From JBFWRI01 sp050248995 (GTDB lineage: Bacteria > Pseudomonadota > Alphaproteobacteria > JAIXQD01): 52,919 nt of DNA. The DNA lies in assembly GCA_050248995.1 (NCBI GenBank), contig JBFWRI010000013.1, forward strand, positions 1 to 52,919, written 5' to 3'. Of this stretch, positions 1-8,523 are shown piece after piece; position 1 is the stretch's first letter; each line of letters opens with the position of its first letter. The notes beneath the pieces were generated by a model. It worked only from the letters and a program-made list of their open reading frames with translations, did not search any database and was not told where the DNA came from. Both the position numbers and the translations under genes were made by a program.

Positions 1-2
1 CG

Positions 3-317
3 CTGCGCGAGTTGCGCGAATATGTCTGGGCGTCTGTACGCACGCGCAATGCGGCGCTGCCGGTATCTGCCGAGCCCAAATCAGCGCAGCAAAGAACCGC
101 CGAGTTCCGCGCCGCATTGCGCGCGCATATCGGCCAAGGTGCCCGCTTTTCGAAGTGCACGGAACTCAGCGCGCTTGGGTCGCTGGACTTCCTTGACCGC
201 GTTGATGTTGAAGGCATGCTGCATAACCCGGGCGATGAAAGCGGCCACGCCGCAGCGCGTCAGGCTTTCCTGCCGGTCATCAACATGGGCCGCGCGGCTG
301 TTGACCTGACGTTCTAG
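3..317 (+). CDS. Hypothetical protein, 5' end cut off by the window
   Basis: An open frame runs in from the left edge (in frame from base 3) and ends at TAG 315-317. The first in-frame initiator-like codon is a TTG at 12, but the frame is open upstream of it, so the true start probably lies outside the window. About 104 residues are visible. They are mixed charged and alanine-rich, without a membrane segment or any motif I recognise, and end in a hydrophobic stretch (VINMGRAAVDLTF). I cannot assign a function. Confidence 0.55.
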   Translation: MRELREYVWASVRTRNAALPVSAEPKSAQQRTAEFRAALRAHIGQGARFSKCTELSALGSLDFLDRVDVEGMLHNPGDESGHAAARQAFLPVINMGRAAVDLTF

Positions 318-433
318 GGCTTTTCAAAGGGGTCAGGCAGAGTGCTGCGGCCCCCTTATATCTCAGCAGGTTATGATCATTCACCATTAATTTCATGATA
401 CCATTATAAACTGCAGACAGGGAACAAAGCCTG

Positions 434-940
434 ATGCCTGTAAAGATGGATATTCCGATTATTGTACTGGCAGCCGCCTATAATGCACCGCGCTATGTAC
501 TGGCTGCGGGTTCGGCCCTGCAGGCCAAACGCGATCTTCTGTATCACGCTTTTCGCGCCGGGCTTTCTGAAGCGCAGACAAAAGAACATCTTGAGCAGTT
601 CGACCAGCTGACCCGGCAAGTGTGGGACGAGACCTGTTCGCTCCATAAGAATATAAGCAGCATGACGGCAGCCGATCAGACGAAGGCATTTCGCGAGGTT
701 CTTGAAGGAAAGTTTCTGGCCTTCGGGTTCCCCAATAAGTTCGGTTCCAAGGTGCGTCCGGGCGATAGCTACATAGAGGCTGTTGAAAAAGGCTTTCGGC
801 ATGGATGGGCAGAAGGCGACAATATGTTGCATCCGCTACTTAACGATCTGGGTGACCCACAAAATATCACTGCCCTGACTGCACCTTTAACTAAAGCGCG
901 CAATAGCCGCGCTGTTGTTCGGATAGTGTTTCCAGGCTAA
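434..940 (+). CDS. Hypothetical protein, 168 aa
   Basis: ATG start with a purine-rich AGGGAA about 10 bases upstream. The product is soluble and mostly helical, with a hydrophobic alanine-rich N-terminus (residues 6-30) that is too polar overall for a clear signal peptide. No family is recognised. Its stop codon overlaps, tail to tail, the stop of the minus-strand gene ending at 937. The frame on the opposite strand (404-832) is judged a shadow because this frame has the better start and codon use. Confidence 0.6.
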   Translation: MPVKMDIPIIVLAAAYNAPRYVLAAGSALQAKRDLLYHAFRAGLSEAQTKEHLEQFDQLTRQVWDETCSLHKNISSMTAADQTKAFREVLEGKFLAFGFPNKFGSKVRPGDSYIEAVEKGFRHGWAEGDNMLHPLLNDLGDPQNITALTAPLTKARNSRAVVRIVFPG

Positions 941-1332
941 TCGTCAAAGCTCACCGGTTTCGGTGCTGTAAAGCCACCGGCGGATTTCTGCAATACCGAC
1001 AGCAGCGCGGTTGCGCCCAGTTCCTGCAGTGCGGGGGCGACGCGCGGGTCTTTCGCTTCGGGCGGCAGTACGTTTTCCATGTCGGGCAGCTTCACCGCAC
1101 GCTGGGCGGCGGCCAGCATGATGTTCTGCATCGCGATGTAATTGCGGGCGGCATCGGGTGTCGATAGCGATTTATCAAGATTGTAGGTCAGCAGCATGGT
1201 CGATAATTTCGCCATTTCGCCCATGCCCAGCTCGCCGCGAATCTCGCCTTCCAGCGGTTTCAGTGCCGGCTCCAGTGCTTTGCGACAGTCTTTTACGATG
1301 CGGCCAACCGCGATGATGTCTTCTTCGTTCAT
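937..1332 (-). CDS. Hypothetical protein, 131 aa
   Basis: A small, acidic, helical protein beginning MNEEDIIAVGRIV, with no signal peptide or membrane segment. It is convergent with the gene ending at 940, the two stop codons overlapping by a few bases, and divergent from the HIG1-domain gene at 1385 with a 52-base gap. No catalytic motif or known family is visible. Continuous good codon usage over the whole frame supports it as a real gene. Confidence 0.65.
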   Translation of the reverse strand: MNEEDIIAVGRIVKDCRKALEPALKPLEGEIRGELGMGEMAKLSTMLLTYNLDKSLSTPDAARNYIAMQNIMLAAAQRAVKLPDMENVLPPEAKDPRVAPALQELGATALLSVLQKSAGGFTAPKPVSFDD

Positions 1333-1384
1333 ACAGATAGCTTAGCCTATAGGCAAATTCTGTCAGCCATCTTATCATTGGTTC

Positions 1385-1582
1385 ATGAGCAATATTTTCG
1401 CCATCCTGATGGGTATCGCTATGTTGGCAACGGTTGTTGCGTTGCTGGTGGGTATCTTCAGCATGGCCAGGGGCGGTGATGCTGCCCGGCAATACGGCAA
1501 CAAGATTATGTGGCTGCGCGTCTATAGTCAGGGGGCAGCTGTGCTGTTCTTTGCCCTGGCGCTGCTGGCCCGCGGTAATTGA
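1385..1582 (+). CDS. HIG1-domain twin transmembrane protein
   Basis: A 65-residue protein with two hydrophobic segments (about residues 4-26 and 44-62) separated by a short loop containing ARGGDAARQYGNKIMWLRV, the layout of the HIG_1 (hypoxia-induced protein) family. In alphaproteobacteria such proteins sit in the inner membrane and are often encoded just upstream of etfB, as here, where only 17 bases separate the two genes. The role is not established; association with respiratory complexes is known for eukaryotic relatives. Probably the first gene of the etf operon. Confidence 0.8.
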   Translation: MSNIFAILMGIAMLATVVALLVGIFSMARGGDAARQYGNKIMWLRVYSQGAAVLFFALALLARGN

Positions 1583-1599
1583 GTGGGGAGTGGTCAACA

Positions 1600-2352
1600 A
1601 TGACAATTAAAGTATTAGTGCCCATCAAGCGCGTGGTTGATTATACCGTGAAGGTGCGCGTGAAGGCCGACGAAACCGGTGTTGATCTGGCTGGCGTCAA
1701 GATGAGCATGAACCCGTTTGACGAAATCGCCGTTGAAGAAGCGGTGCGCCTGAAGGAAAAGAATGCCGTGGGCGATGTTGTGGCCGTGACCATCGGCCCA
1801 GCCGCCGCGCAGGAAACGCTGCGCACGGCCATGGCGATCGGTGCAGACCGCGCGCTGCATGTGGTGACCGATGTTGAAACGCAGCCGCTGGCGGTTGCGA
1901 AGGTCCTGGCCAAGTTGGTAGCGCAGGAAGACGCCAAGTTGGTCATCATGGGCAAGCAGGCGATTGATGATGACTGCAACCAGACCGGCCAGATGCTGGC
2001 CACGCTGCTGGGTTGGGGGCAGGCAACATTCGCCAGTAAGGTGGAGCTGAGCGGCGATGCGGCAACCGTAACACGCGAAATTGACGGCGGCCTTGAAACC
2101 ATTAAGGTGCCGCTGCCAGCTGTTATCACAACCGATCTGCGTCTGAACGAGCCGCGTTACGCGTCGCTGCCGAATATCATGAAGGCCAAGAAGAAGCAGC
2201 TGGATAATGTTGATCCGGCCTCGCTGGGCGTTGACATCGCGCCGCGCCTGAAAACGCTGAAGGTGACAGAGCCACCGAAGCGTGTGGGCGGTGGCAAGGT
2301 GGCTGACGTGGCACAATTAGTTGCCAAGCTGAAGGAAGCGGGCGTTATATGA
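1600..2352 (+). CDS. etfB: Electron transfer flavoprotein beta subunit
   Basis: A 250-residue protein with the ETF-beta fold: the N-terminus MTIKVLVPIKRVVDYTVKVR, the NPFDEIAVEEA motif and the signature around residues 120-138 (DDDCNQTGQMLATLLGW). It forms the AMP-binding half of the EtfAB heterodimer, which passes electrons from acyl-CoA and related dehydrogenases to ETF-ubiquinone oxidoreductase. An upstream in-frame TTG at 1579 exists, but the ATG at 1600 has GGGGAG nine bases upstream and gives the family's usual N-terminus. Its stop overlaps the next gene's ATG by four bases, implying translational coupling. Confidence 0.95.
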   Translation: MTIKVLVPIKRVVDYTVKVRVKADETGVDLAGVKMSMNPFDEIAVEEAVRLKEKNAVGDVVAVTIGPAAAQETLRTAMAIGADRALHVVTDVETQPLAVAKVLAKLVAQEDAKLVIMGKQAIDDDCNQTGQMLATLLGWGQATFASKVELSGDAATVTREIDGGLETIKVPLPAVITTDLRLNEPRYASLPNIMKAKKKQLDNVDPASLGVDIAPRLKTLKVTEPPKRVGGGKVADVAQLVAKLKEAGVI

Positions 2353-2699
2353 CATCTGCTGTGTGGCTGACACCGCTGATGCTTGTGATCTCGAACATCT
2401 TCATGATGTTTGCGTGGTACGGCCACCTGAAGTTCAAAAATGAAGCGTTGTGGCTGGTTGTAATTGCCAGCTGGGGAATTGCGCTTATCGAATACTGTTT
2501 TGCCGTGCCGGCCAATCGCTGGGGCCATGGCACGTTCACAGCGACTGAGCTTAAAACTATCCAGGAAGTCATCACGCTGGCTGTGTTCGCCGGATTTTCG
2601 ATCTTTTTCCTGAAAGAATCTTTTACATGGCAGCACGGTCTTGGTTTCGCGCTGATCGCTGCTGGTGCCTTTTTTGTTTTTAACGCGGGGAAAGCCTGA
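2349..2699 (+). CDS. DUF486 (DMT superfamily) small membrane protein
   Basis: A 116-residue protein with four predicted membrane segments, matching the DUF486 family of the drug/metabolite transporter superfamily. Recognisable features are NIFMMFAWYGHLKFK, the central AVPANRWG and the glycine/alanine-rich last helix. Substrate unknown. It is wedged between etfB and etfA with ATGA overlap to etfB and a one-base overlap (TGATG) with etfA, so all three are probably translated from one mRNA. This is an unusual position, because etfB and etfA normally abut. Confidence 0.88.
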   Translation: MTSAVWLTPLMLVISNIFMMFAWYGHLKFKNEALWLVVIASWGIALIEYCFAVPANRWGHGTFTATELKTIQEVITLAVFAGFSIFFLKESFTWQHGLGFALIAAGAFFVFNAGKA

Positions 2700-3634
2700 T
2701 GACTGTTTTAGTAATTGCCGAACATGATAATACCACACTGAAGCCCGCAACGCTGAACGCCGTAACGGCTGCCAAGGAAGTCGGCGGTGATATCGAAGTG
2801 CTGGTTGTGGGTAGCGGCTGCAAGCCTGTAGCCGAAGCGGCTGCCAAGATTGCAGGCGTTACCAAGGTTCACTGCGCCGATAACGCAGCGTATCAGCATC
2901 AGCTGGCCGAAGCGGTTGTGCCCGTTATTCAGGCGGCTGCCGCCGGCAAGTCACATGTGCTGGCGCCTGCCACAACCACCGGCAAGAACGTGCTGCCGCG
3001 CGTTGCCGCGCTGCTGGATGTGCAGATGATCAGTGACATCATCAAGGTGGTATCGCCTGATACATTCGTGCGCCCGGTATACGCCGGCAATGCGCTGGCC
3101 ACTGTGCAGAGCGCCGACAGCGTGAAGGTGGCGACGGTGCGCACGACGGCATTTGCCGCTGCGCCCGCAACGGGCGGCAGCGCGGCTGTGGCCGATCTGG
3201 CTGCGCCAGCTGATAACAAGCTCAGCAGCTTTGTAAGCGCCGAGCTGTCGAAAAGCGCGCGCCCTGAACTGACGAGCGCTAAGATTGTCGTGTCGGGCGG
3301 CCGCGGGGTCGGCAGCGCCGAGAATTTCAAGATCATCGAGCAGTTGGCCGATGCCTTTGGCGCTGCCGTTGGCGCATCGCGCGCGGCTGTTGATGCGGGT
3401 TTCGTGCCGAACGATTACCAGGTTGGGCAAACCGGTAAGGTGGTGGCGCCCGAGTTGTATGTGGCTGTCGGCATCAGCGGCGCCATCCAGCACTTGGCCG
3501 GCATGAAAGACAGCAAGATCATCGTCGCCATTAACAAAGACCCCGAAGCGCCGATTTTCAGCGTTGCCGATTACGGTCTTGTGGGCGACCTGTTTGAAGC
3601 CGCGCCGGCCCTTGCTGCGGCCTTGAAATCCTGA
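2699..3634 (+). CDS. etfA: Electron transfer flavoprotein alpha subunit
   Basis: A 311-residue protein with an N-terminal ETF domain and the C-terminal FAD-binding domain: SGGRGVGS near residue 200, GASRAAVDAGFVPNDYQVGQ, then TGKVVAPELYVAVGISGAIQ and NKDPEAPIFSVADYGLVGD. It binds the FAD of the EtfAB dimer, which carries electrons from matrix-type dehydrogenases to the quinone pool. The length is normal for the family. The start overlaps the stop of the DUF486 gene, so translation is coupled. No clear terminator follows. Confidence 0.95.
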   Translation: MTVLVIAEHDNTTLKPATLNAVTAAKEVGGDIEVLVVGSGCKPVAEAAAKIAGVTKVHCADNAAYQHQLAEAVVPVIQAAAAGKSHVLAPATTTGKNVLPRVAALLDVQMISDIIKVVSPDTFVRPVYAGNALATVQSADSVKVATVRTTAFAAAPATGGSAAVADLAAPADNKLSSFVSAELSKSARPELTSAKIVVSGGRGVGSAENFKIIEQLADAFGAAVGASRAAVDAGFVPNDYQVGQTGKVVAPELYVAVGISGAIQHLAGMKDSKIIVAINKDPEAPIFSVADYGLVGDLFEAAPALAAALKS

Positions 3635-3679
3635 GCCCTGCTGCGCTAGAGTCAGCGCCATAGTTGAAGGAATTCCGGA

Positions 3680-4189
3680 ATGAACGGCCAAGACCAATTC
3701 GCCGCCAATGCGTTGGTGACATCGCTGCTAAGCGACGACTCGCGCAATTACGATGAAGCTGAAGTTGCATCGCTGATTGGCAGTCTTGATGTTGAAACCC
3801 AAGAGCCGTTCTTTTATGGCCGCGAGCAGGAAACGCGTCGCCGGGGCAGTGTCGTTGGTTTCCTTGCCGGTGTTGGTAATGCGAGAGTTGAAGACGATAA
3901 GCCAAAAGCGGAACCGCGCACGCAGGGTACGGTTGTCGGTAAATATCGCATTACGCGCTATCCGCATTGCCTGCAGATTCAGAGCCGGCACATGTCACCA
4001 GCAAATGAGAATTCGATGGTGCTGTACAGAATTGGCTATCATGCGCCTTATGGCCGTATTGAGACCAGTGGCCTGTTCAAGTTCGTTCCAAAGCTGCGTG
4101 CGCTGCCTTTCACCGATTTTATGTGGGTCAGCTGGCGCGGTGAAGTTCTCAAGCGCCCCTGTGCGGGCATTGTTTACGACTGCCGTTAG
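3680..4189 (+). CDS. Hypothetical protein, 169 aa
   Basis: ATG start with GAAGGAATTCCGG just upstream (AAGGA about 8 bases before). The N-terminal 80 residues are acidic and look disordered. The C-terminal 90 contain alternating hydrophobic and aromatic residues (YRIGYHAPYGRIET, LPFTDFMWVSWRGEVL) suggestive of a small beta-rich domain. No family recognised. It sits between etfA and rmuC on the same strand but with gaps of about 45-50 bases on both sides. Confidence 0.6.
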   Translation: MNGQDQFAANALVTSLLSDDSRNYDEAEVASLIGSLDVETQEPFFYGREQETRRRGSVVGFLAGVGNARVEDDKPKAEPRTQGTVVGKYRITRYPHCLQIQSRHMSPANENSMVLYRIGYHAPYGRIETSGLFKFVPKLRALPFTDFMWVSWRGEVLKRPCAGIVYDCR

Positions 4190-4241
4190 GGCCTGAATTC
4201 GTACTGGCGTTCCGCCTCTGTTCTCTGCTACTTTAGCGTTC

Positions 4242-5357
4242 ATGACCGAACTTCTGATTTTCATTGGCGGTGCGGCTGTGGGTGCCGTGATCGTGATGCT
4301 GCTGCCAAAACATGGCGGTGACCTTGTGCAACTGGCTGAAGCCAAGTTGCGCGAAGCGCAGGCCCATGCCAAAGCCGACATCGCCACACTGGTTGAGCCG
4401 CTGAAGGCCCGCCTGCAGCAACTAGCCGAGCAGACGCATCTGCTGGAGCAATCGCGCACCGGCGCTTATGAAAACCTGCGCACGCTGGTGACCGAACTGA
4501 AGGAAGGCCAGCAGGCGCTGCATGCCGCCACCGGCAAGCTGGCGATGCGCCTTTACAATCCGCAGACGCGCGGCCGCTGGGGCGAACTGCAGCTGCAGAA
4601 CATCATCGAACGTGCGGGTATGACGCCGTATGCTGATTTTACCACCCAAGAGACAATGACGCTTGATACCGGCACGCGCCGCCCCGATGTGATCGTGCGC
4701 ATGCCGAAGGGCAGCATCGCCGTTGATGCCAAGACACCGATGGATGCGTATGAAGCCATTCTGAACGCAACCGACGACAGCACACTGAAAGCCGCGCGCG
4801 ATGCGCATGCCGTGCACCTGCGCCAACATGTGAAAGAGCTGTCGGGGAAAAAGTACTGGGAAGGTCTGCAGTCGCCCGAACTGGTGGTGCTGTTCATGCC
4901 GGGTGACCACCTGCTGCATAGCGCACTGGAGTCGGACCCGGCGCTGCTGGATGACGCGCTGAAAAACAACGTGCTACTGGCCACACCGGCAACGCTGATG
5001 GCACTGCTGAAGGCGATCGCGTTCGGCTGGCGGCAGGAAAAGCTGGCGCAGAACGCGCAGGAAGTGCAGAAGGTCGGCCGTGAATTGTATGCGCGCCTTG
5101 GCAAGATGGCTGATTATGTCACCCGTCTTGGCAATCACCTGTCGGGTGCGATGAAAAGCTATAATGAATTTGTGGGGTCGCTGGAATCGCGCGTGCTACC
5201 GGCTGCCCGCCGCTTCGAGGAGCTGGGCGCTGTCGAAAACCGTGCCGATATTGATATCCAGCCCATTGATGACGTTGCTCCCCGCCCGTTGCACAGCCCG
5301 GAATTTACGCCGGAAAATGGCGGCGATGCGGTGGAAAAATTAAGGAAACTGCGCTAG
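4242..5357 (+). CDS. rmuC: DNA recombination protein RmuC
   Basis: A 371-residue protein with an N-terminal membrane anchor (residues 4-20, LLIFIGGAAVGAVIVMLL), a coiled coil (about 30-100) and the RmuC nuclease-like domain. Typical motifs are RGRWGELQLQNIIERAGM, RRPDVIVRMP, IAVDAKTPMDAYEA and LVVLFMPGDHLLHSALE. RmuC limits recombination at inverted repeats; the domain belongs to the restriction-endonuclease-like fold (here D and DAK residues). It is shorter than the E. coli protein, as usual in alphaproteobacteria. It heads rmuC-def-fmt-truA, a conserved alphaproteobacterial order. Confidence 0.92.
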   Translation: MTELLIFIGGAAVGAVIVMLLPKHGGDLVQLAEAKLREAQAHAKADIATLVEPLKARLQQLAEQTHLLEQSRTGAYENLRTLVTELKEGQQALHAATGKLAMRLYNPQTRGRWGELQLQNIIERAGMTPYADFTTQETMTLDTGTRRPDVIVRMPKGSIAVDAKTPMDAYEAILNATDDSTLKAARDAHAVHLRQHVKELSGKKYWEGLQSPELVVLFMPGDHLLHSALESDPALLDDALKNNVLLATPATLMALLKAIAFGWRQEKLAQNAQEVQKVGRELYARLGKMADYVTRLGNHLSGAMKSYNEFVGSLESRVLPAARRFEELGAVENRADIDIQPIDDVAPRPLHSPEFTPENGGDAVEKLRKLR

Positions 5358-5367
5358 ATTAAAACGT

Positions 5368-5868
5368 ATGTACGATCTTGTTTTCCATCCCGACGAGCGG
5401 TTGCGTGAAGTCTGTGATCCTGTCACCAAAGTTGACGGCCGCGTGCAGACGATTGTCAGCAAAATGATCGACACCATGAATTATGGCGACCGCGCCGTGG
5501 GGCTGGCGGCGCCGCAGGTCGGCATTATGGAGCGCCTGCTGGTCTGCGATATCAAGGACGGCAGCGGACCGCGCACCCTGATCAACCCCGAGGTTATCCG
5601 GCAGTCGGAAGAAACCATCAAGCGCACCGAAGGCTGCCTGTCGCTGCCGGATGTGTGGGCCGATGTCGTGCGCCCGCAAAGTATCACCGTTCGCTATACC
5701 GACGAGCGCGGCGCGCCGCAGGAGTGGATGGCTGAAGGATGGTGGGCAACAGTCGTGCAGCATGAGATCGACCACCTGGATGGCGTGCTGTTCACAGATT
5801 ACCTTTCGGATCTGAAGCGCGAGATGGTACTGAAAAAGTACTTCAAGCAGATGAAGTACCGCGAGTAG
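5368..5868 (+). CDS. def: Peptide deformylase
   Basis: A 166-residue metal hydrolase that removes the formyl group from the N-terminal methionine of nascent proteins. All three motifs are present: GLAAPQVG at 45-52, EGCLS at 88-92 (metal-ligand cysteine) and HEIDH at 132-136 (two histidine ligands and the catalytic glutamate). It starts 10 bases after rmuC and is followed after 33 bases by fmt, which adds the formyl group to the initiator tRNA, the usual partner pair. Confidence 0.96.
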   Translation: MYDLVFHPDERLREVCDPVTKVDGRVQTIVSKMIDTMNYGDRAVGLAAPQVGIMERLLVCDIKDGSGPRTLINPEVIRQSEETIKRTEGCLSLPDVWADVVRPQSITVRYTDERGAPQEWMAEGWWATVVQHEIDHLDGVLFTDYLSDLKREMVLKKYFKQMKYRE

Positions 5869-5901
5869 CGCTTCGCTTTTCCCTGTGCTAAACATCCATT
5901 C

Positions 5902-6825
5902 ATGACCGCGTTGCGTATCATTTTCATGGGATCGCCCAGCTTTGTCGTGCCGGTGGCCGAAGCGCTGCGCGTATCCGCACATAACCTGATCGGCGTTTAC
6001 TGCCGTGCGCCCGACAATGCCGGCCGCGGGATGAAGTTACGCAAGGTGCCGGTACACGAATGGGCGGATGCACACAGCGTTCCCGCATATACGCCGCTAT
6101 CACTGCGAAAAAAGGAAGCGCAGGATGAACTGGCGGCGCTGCAGCCGGACCTGTGCGTGGTGGCCGGCTACGGCATGATTTTACCACAGGCGGTGCTGGA
6201 TATCCCGACATACGGCTGCATCAACGTACATCCGTCGCTGTTGCCGCGCTGGCGTGGGGCCACGCCGGTGCAACGCACGATCGAGGCCGGCGATGCCGAA
6301 ACCGGCGTATGCATCATGCAGCTGGATGCGGGCATGGATACAGGCCCGCTGTGGGATGTGCAGCACGGCGTGAAGGTCGAGCCGACAATCACGGCGGGCG
6401 CGCTGTACGACAAGCTGTTTGAAATGGGCGCAGCGCAGTTGTCGTCGGTTATCAAGAGCGTGGTCGCAGGCGAAAAGCCAACACCGCAGGCAACAGAGGG
6501 CGTGACACACGCAGGACTGATTGAAAAAGCAGAAGGTGCGATGAACTTCAATCGTACAGCCGCAGAACTGGAGCGCCAAACGCGCGCCTTCAAGCCATGG
6601 CTGGATGCGTGGTTCTCAAGCAATAACCAGCGCATCAAGGTACATGCCGCAGCCGTCGGCCCGGCAACCGACAAGCCGGCGCGTACGCTGTTGCCGGGCA
6701 ACGCTGTCGCCTGTGGGCAAGGTACGTCGCTGATACTTCTTACGCTGCAGCGCGAGGGCGGTAAACCGCAAAGCGCTGACGAGTTCTTTCGCGGCTTCAA
6801 GGCAAACGTGGGTGATGTTTTATGA
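5902..6825 (+). CDS. fmt: Methionyl-tRNA formyltransferase
   Basis: A 307-residue enzyme that transfers a formyl group from 10-formyl-tetrahydrofolate to Met-tRNA(fMet). The N-terminal Rossmann domain starts RIIFMGSPSF. The catalytic trio is visible as N108 and H110 in INVHPSLLPRWRGA and D146 in GMDTGP. The C-terminal OB-like tRNA-binding domain follows from about residue 205. It overlaps truA by four bases (ATGA), so the two are translationally coupled. Confidence 0.96.
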   Translation: MTALRIIFMGSPSFVVPVAEALRVSAHNLIGVYCRAPDNAGRGMKLRKVPVHEWADAHSVPAYTPLSLRKKEAQDELAALQPDLCVVAGYGMILPQAVLDIPTYGCINVHPSLLPRWRGATPVQRTIEAGDAETGVCIMQLDAGMDTGPLWDVQHGVKVEPTITAGALYDKLFEMGAAQLSSVIKSVVAGEKPTPQATEGVTHAGLIEKAEGAMNFNRTAAELERQTRAFKPWLDAWFSSNNQRIKVHAAAVGPATDKPARTLLPGNAVACGQGTSLILLTLQREGGKPQSADEFFRGFKANVGDVL

Positions 6826-7559
6826 CCCGCTGGAAGCTGACCATCGAATACGACGGCACGCCGTTCAGCGGCTGGCAGGCGCAGGCCGGCTGCACAACCG
6901 TGCAGGGCGTTCTGGAAGAAGCGCTGCACAAGTTCAGTGGCGAGCGCGCCGAGCTGGCCGTTGCAGGCCGCACCGATGCCGGCGTGCATGCGGCCGGGCA
7001 GGTGGCACATGTGGATCTGCTGCGTGATACGACAGTGGATGAAATCCAGGGCGCGCTGAACTTCCACGTAAAGCCGCATCCCATCGCCGTGCTGAACGTG
7101 GAAGCCGTAGCGCCGGAATTCCATGCGCGGTTTGATGCCAAACAGCGCCATTATCGTTATCGTTTAATCAACCGCCGTGCGCCACTGGCCCTTGAAGCAG
7201 GCCGCGCGCTGCACGTTGCGCACCGGCTGGATGTTGCCGCGATGGATAGCGCCGCCAAGCTGCTGCTGGGCAATCACGACTTTTCAACCTTCCGCGCGGC
7301 CGATTGCCAAGGTAAATCACCCATCAAGACGCTGGACGCCGTGCGCTTTGATGTTGCGGGCGAGGTGATTGATTTCCACGTCAGCGCGCGCAGCTTCCTG
7401 TATCACCAGATCCGCAACATGATCGGGTCGCTGTTGTTTGTTGGCAGCGGCAAGTGGACAGTGGCAGATTTTGAAGCGGCGTTTAAGGCAGCCGACCGCA
7501 CCAAGGGCGGGCCCACAGCGCCGCCCGACGGCCTATGCTTCATGCGGGTGGATTACTAA
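6822..7559 (+). CDS. truA: tRNA pseudouridine(38-40) synthase TruA
   Basis: A 245-residue pseudouridine synthase acting on the anticodon stem-loop of several tRNAs. The N-terminal IEYDGTPFSGWQ and the catalytic aspartate D52 in AGRTDAGVHA are clear, as are YRYRLINRR and FLYHQIRNMIG in the second half. The start is fixed by the four-base overlap with fmt. It is the last gene of the rmuC-def-fmt-truA group and is followed by a family 1 palindromic element in the convergent gap. Confidence 0.96.
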   Translation: MTRWKLTIEYDGTPFSGWQAQAGCTTVQGVLEEALHKFSGERAELAVAGRTDAGVHAAGQVAHVDLLRDTTVDEIQGALNFHVKPHPIAVLNVEAVAPEFHARFDAKQRHYRYRLINRRAPLALEAGRALHVAHRLDVAAMDSAAKLLLGNHDFSTFRAADCQGKSPIKTLDAVRFDVAGEVIDFHVSARSFLYHQIRNMIGSLLFVGSGKWTVADFEAAFKAADRTKGGPTAPPDGLCFMRVDY

Positions 7560-7590
7560 ACAATGACGTGACGCCGGATGCCTATTGCGC

Positions 7591-7665
7591 GGGCGCTCCG
7601 CTTCCGTCGCTCATGTATGTTAAATACATTCGCTCCCGGTTCTCACGCCCGCATCAATATTCGCC
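7591..7665 (+). repeat. Dispersed palindromic element, family 1, copy 1
   Basis: Core CTCATGTATGTTAAATACAT followed by a CGCTCCCGGTTCTC block and a GCATCAATATTCGCC tail. The same arrangement recurs near 16009, 34157 and 38811 and, diverged, near 11311. It lies in the convergent gap between truA and the small lipoprotein gene, so it may act as a terminator-like or REP-like structure. Confidence 0.7.
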
Positions 7666-7702
7666 ACGGCCTGACGTGATTGCTAAATTATAAAAGGTTC
7701 TT

Positions 7703-7888
7703 TTAAAGCCAGGGCCTTGGATAATCGCGCGGGAACGTGCCGGGCTTGTCATCCGTAGCGTTGTCTTCATCGCTTTTGGCCGGCGGGTCGACAAAACCCG
7801 GTTTCTTGCCGCAGGCGCCCAAAGGCAGGGCAAGCAGCAGTGCTGCAATAACGGCTATCAGGGCCTTGTTCTGAACCTTGTCAGTCAT
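7703..7888 (-). CDS. Small lipoprotein, LptM-like
   Basis: A 61-residue protein with a signal peptide (KALIAVIAALLLALPLGAC) and a lipobox ending LGAC (Cys26), followed by GKKPGF and a proline- and aspartate-rich tail. This resembles the small lipoproteins of the LptM/YifL type (lipobox followed by GxK/P-rich tail), some of which help mature the LPS translocon. An upstream in-frame extension to 8137 has no RBS and overlaps the thioredoxin gene on the other strand, so I chose the ATG at 7888. The family assignment is tentative; the lipoprotein call is firm. Confidence 0.8.
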   Translation of the reverse strand: MTDKVQNKALIAVIAALLLALPLGACGKKPGFVDPPAKSDEDNATDDKPGTFPRDYPRPWL

Positions 7889-7933
7889 GAGCCAAACTTT
7901 TACCCTAATTGGCAACGATGATGTAGGGGAATT

Positions 7934-8476
7934 ATGCGTTACCTTGTTTTCTTTTTGCTGATCTGCAGTGCCCTGCCGGACACGGCCATGGCTGCCAAAA
8001 GTGCGAAGAAGCCGGAAGTGACGCCGCCCATCGAGGCACAGTTGGCACCGATGGACCGTTTTATTTACTATAGCCTTGATGGCACCGCCGGGTCGGTGTC
8101 GTTCCCAGCCGCGCCGGGGCAGCGCACATTGCTGCACTTGTGGGCCACATGGTGTGTGCCGTGCCTTCGCGAACTGCCGACACTGAATGCTCTGGCTAAA
8201 GAAAAGCGCAAGAACCTGCGTATTATCGCCGTGGCGCTGGATAGCGAGACCGCACCGGTCAGCGCCTATTTCCGCCGCAACCAGATTGATGCGCTGACGC
8301 CGTATGTCGACAAGGCTTTGAACGGTGTGCGGTTCCTGAATATCACCGCATTGCCGACGACGATGATGTTTGATGAAAACGGGCTGGAAGTCGACCGCTT
8401 TATCGGCGATTATGATTGGCGCACGCTGAATCCGGATACGTGGAAAGCCGCAAGGATGGCCAAAGAGGTGAAATAA
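7934..8476 (+). CDS. TlpA-like thioredoxin-fold protein
   Basis: A 180-residue exported protein: signal peptide at residues 1-20 (ending DTAMA), then a thioredoxin fold with the active-site WCVPC at 73-77 and a cis-proline loop at TALPTTMMF. TlpA/ResA-like proteins are periplasmic thiol reductases that often serve cytochrome c or copper-protein assembly. It starts after GTAGGGGAATT and ends in a strong intrinsic terminator overlapping its stop codon. It is divergent from the small lipoprotein gene. Confidence 0.9.
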   Translation: MRYLVFFLLICSALPDTAMAAKSAKKPEVTPPIEAQLAPMDRFIYYSLDGTAGSVSFPAAPGQRTLLHLWATWCVPCLRELPTLNALAKEKRKNLRIIAVALDSETAPVSAYFRRNQIDALTPYVDKALNGVRFLNITALPTTMMFDENGLEVDRFIGDYDWRTLNPDTWKAARMAKEVK

Positions 8477-8503
8477 AAAAGCCCGGCATTGGCCGGGCTT
8501 TTT
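8475..8503 (+). terminator. Intrinsic terminator after the TlpA-like gene
   Basis: A near-perfect hairpin: AAAAAGCCCGGC, loop ATTG, then GCCGGGCTTTTT. A-rich left and T-rich right arms mean it can also stop transcription coming from the right (the two minus-strand small genes). Confidence 0.93.
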
Positions 8504-8523
8504 GAATTTCGTGAGGTTAGAGC

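Noticed and set aside
404..832. 142-codon minus-strand frame opposite the 434-940 gene
   Set aside because: The plus-strand frame is longer, has a better ribosome binding site and more typical codon use; the minus frame product looks like random coil.
1615..2316. 233-codon antisense frame over etfB
   Set aside because: etfB is certain from its signature motifs; the antisense product is His/Arg-rich with no recognisable fold.
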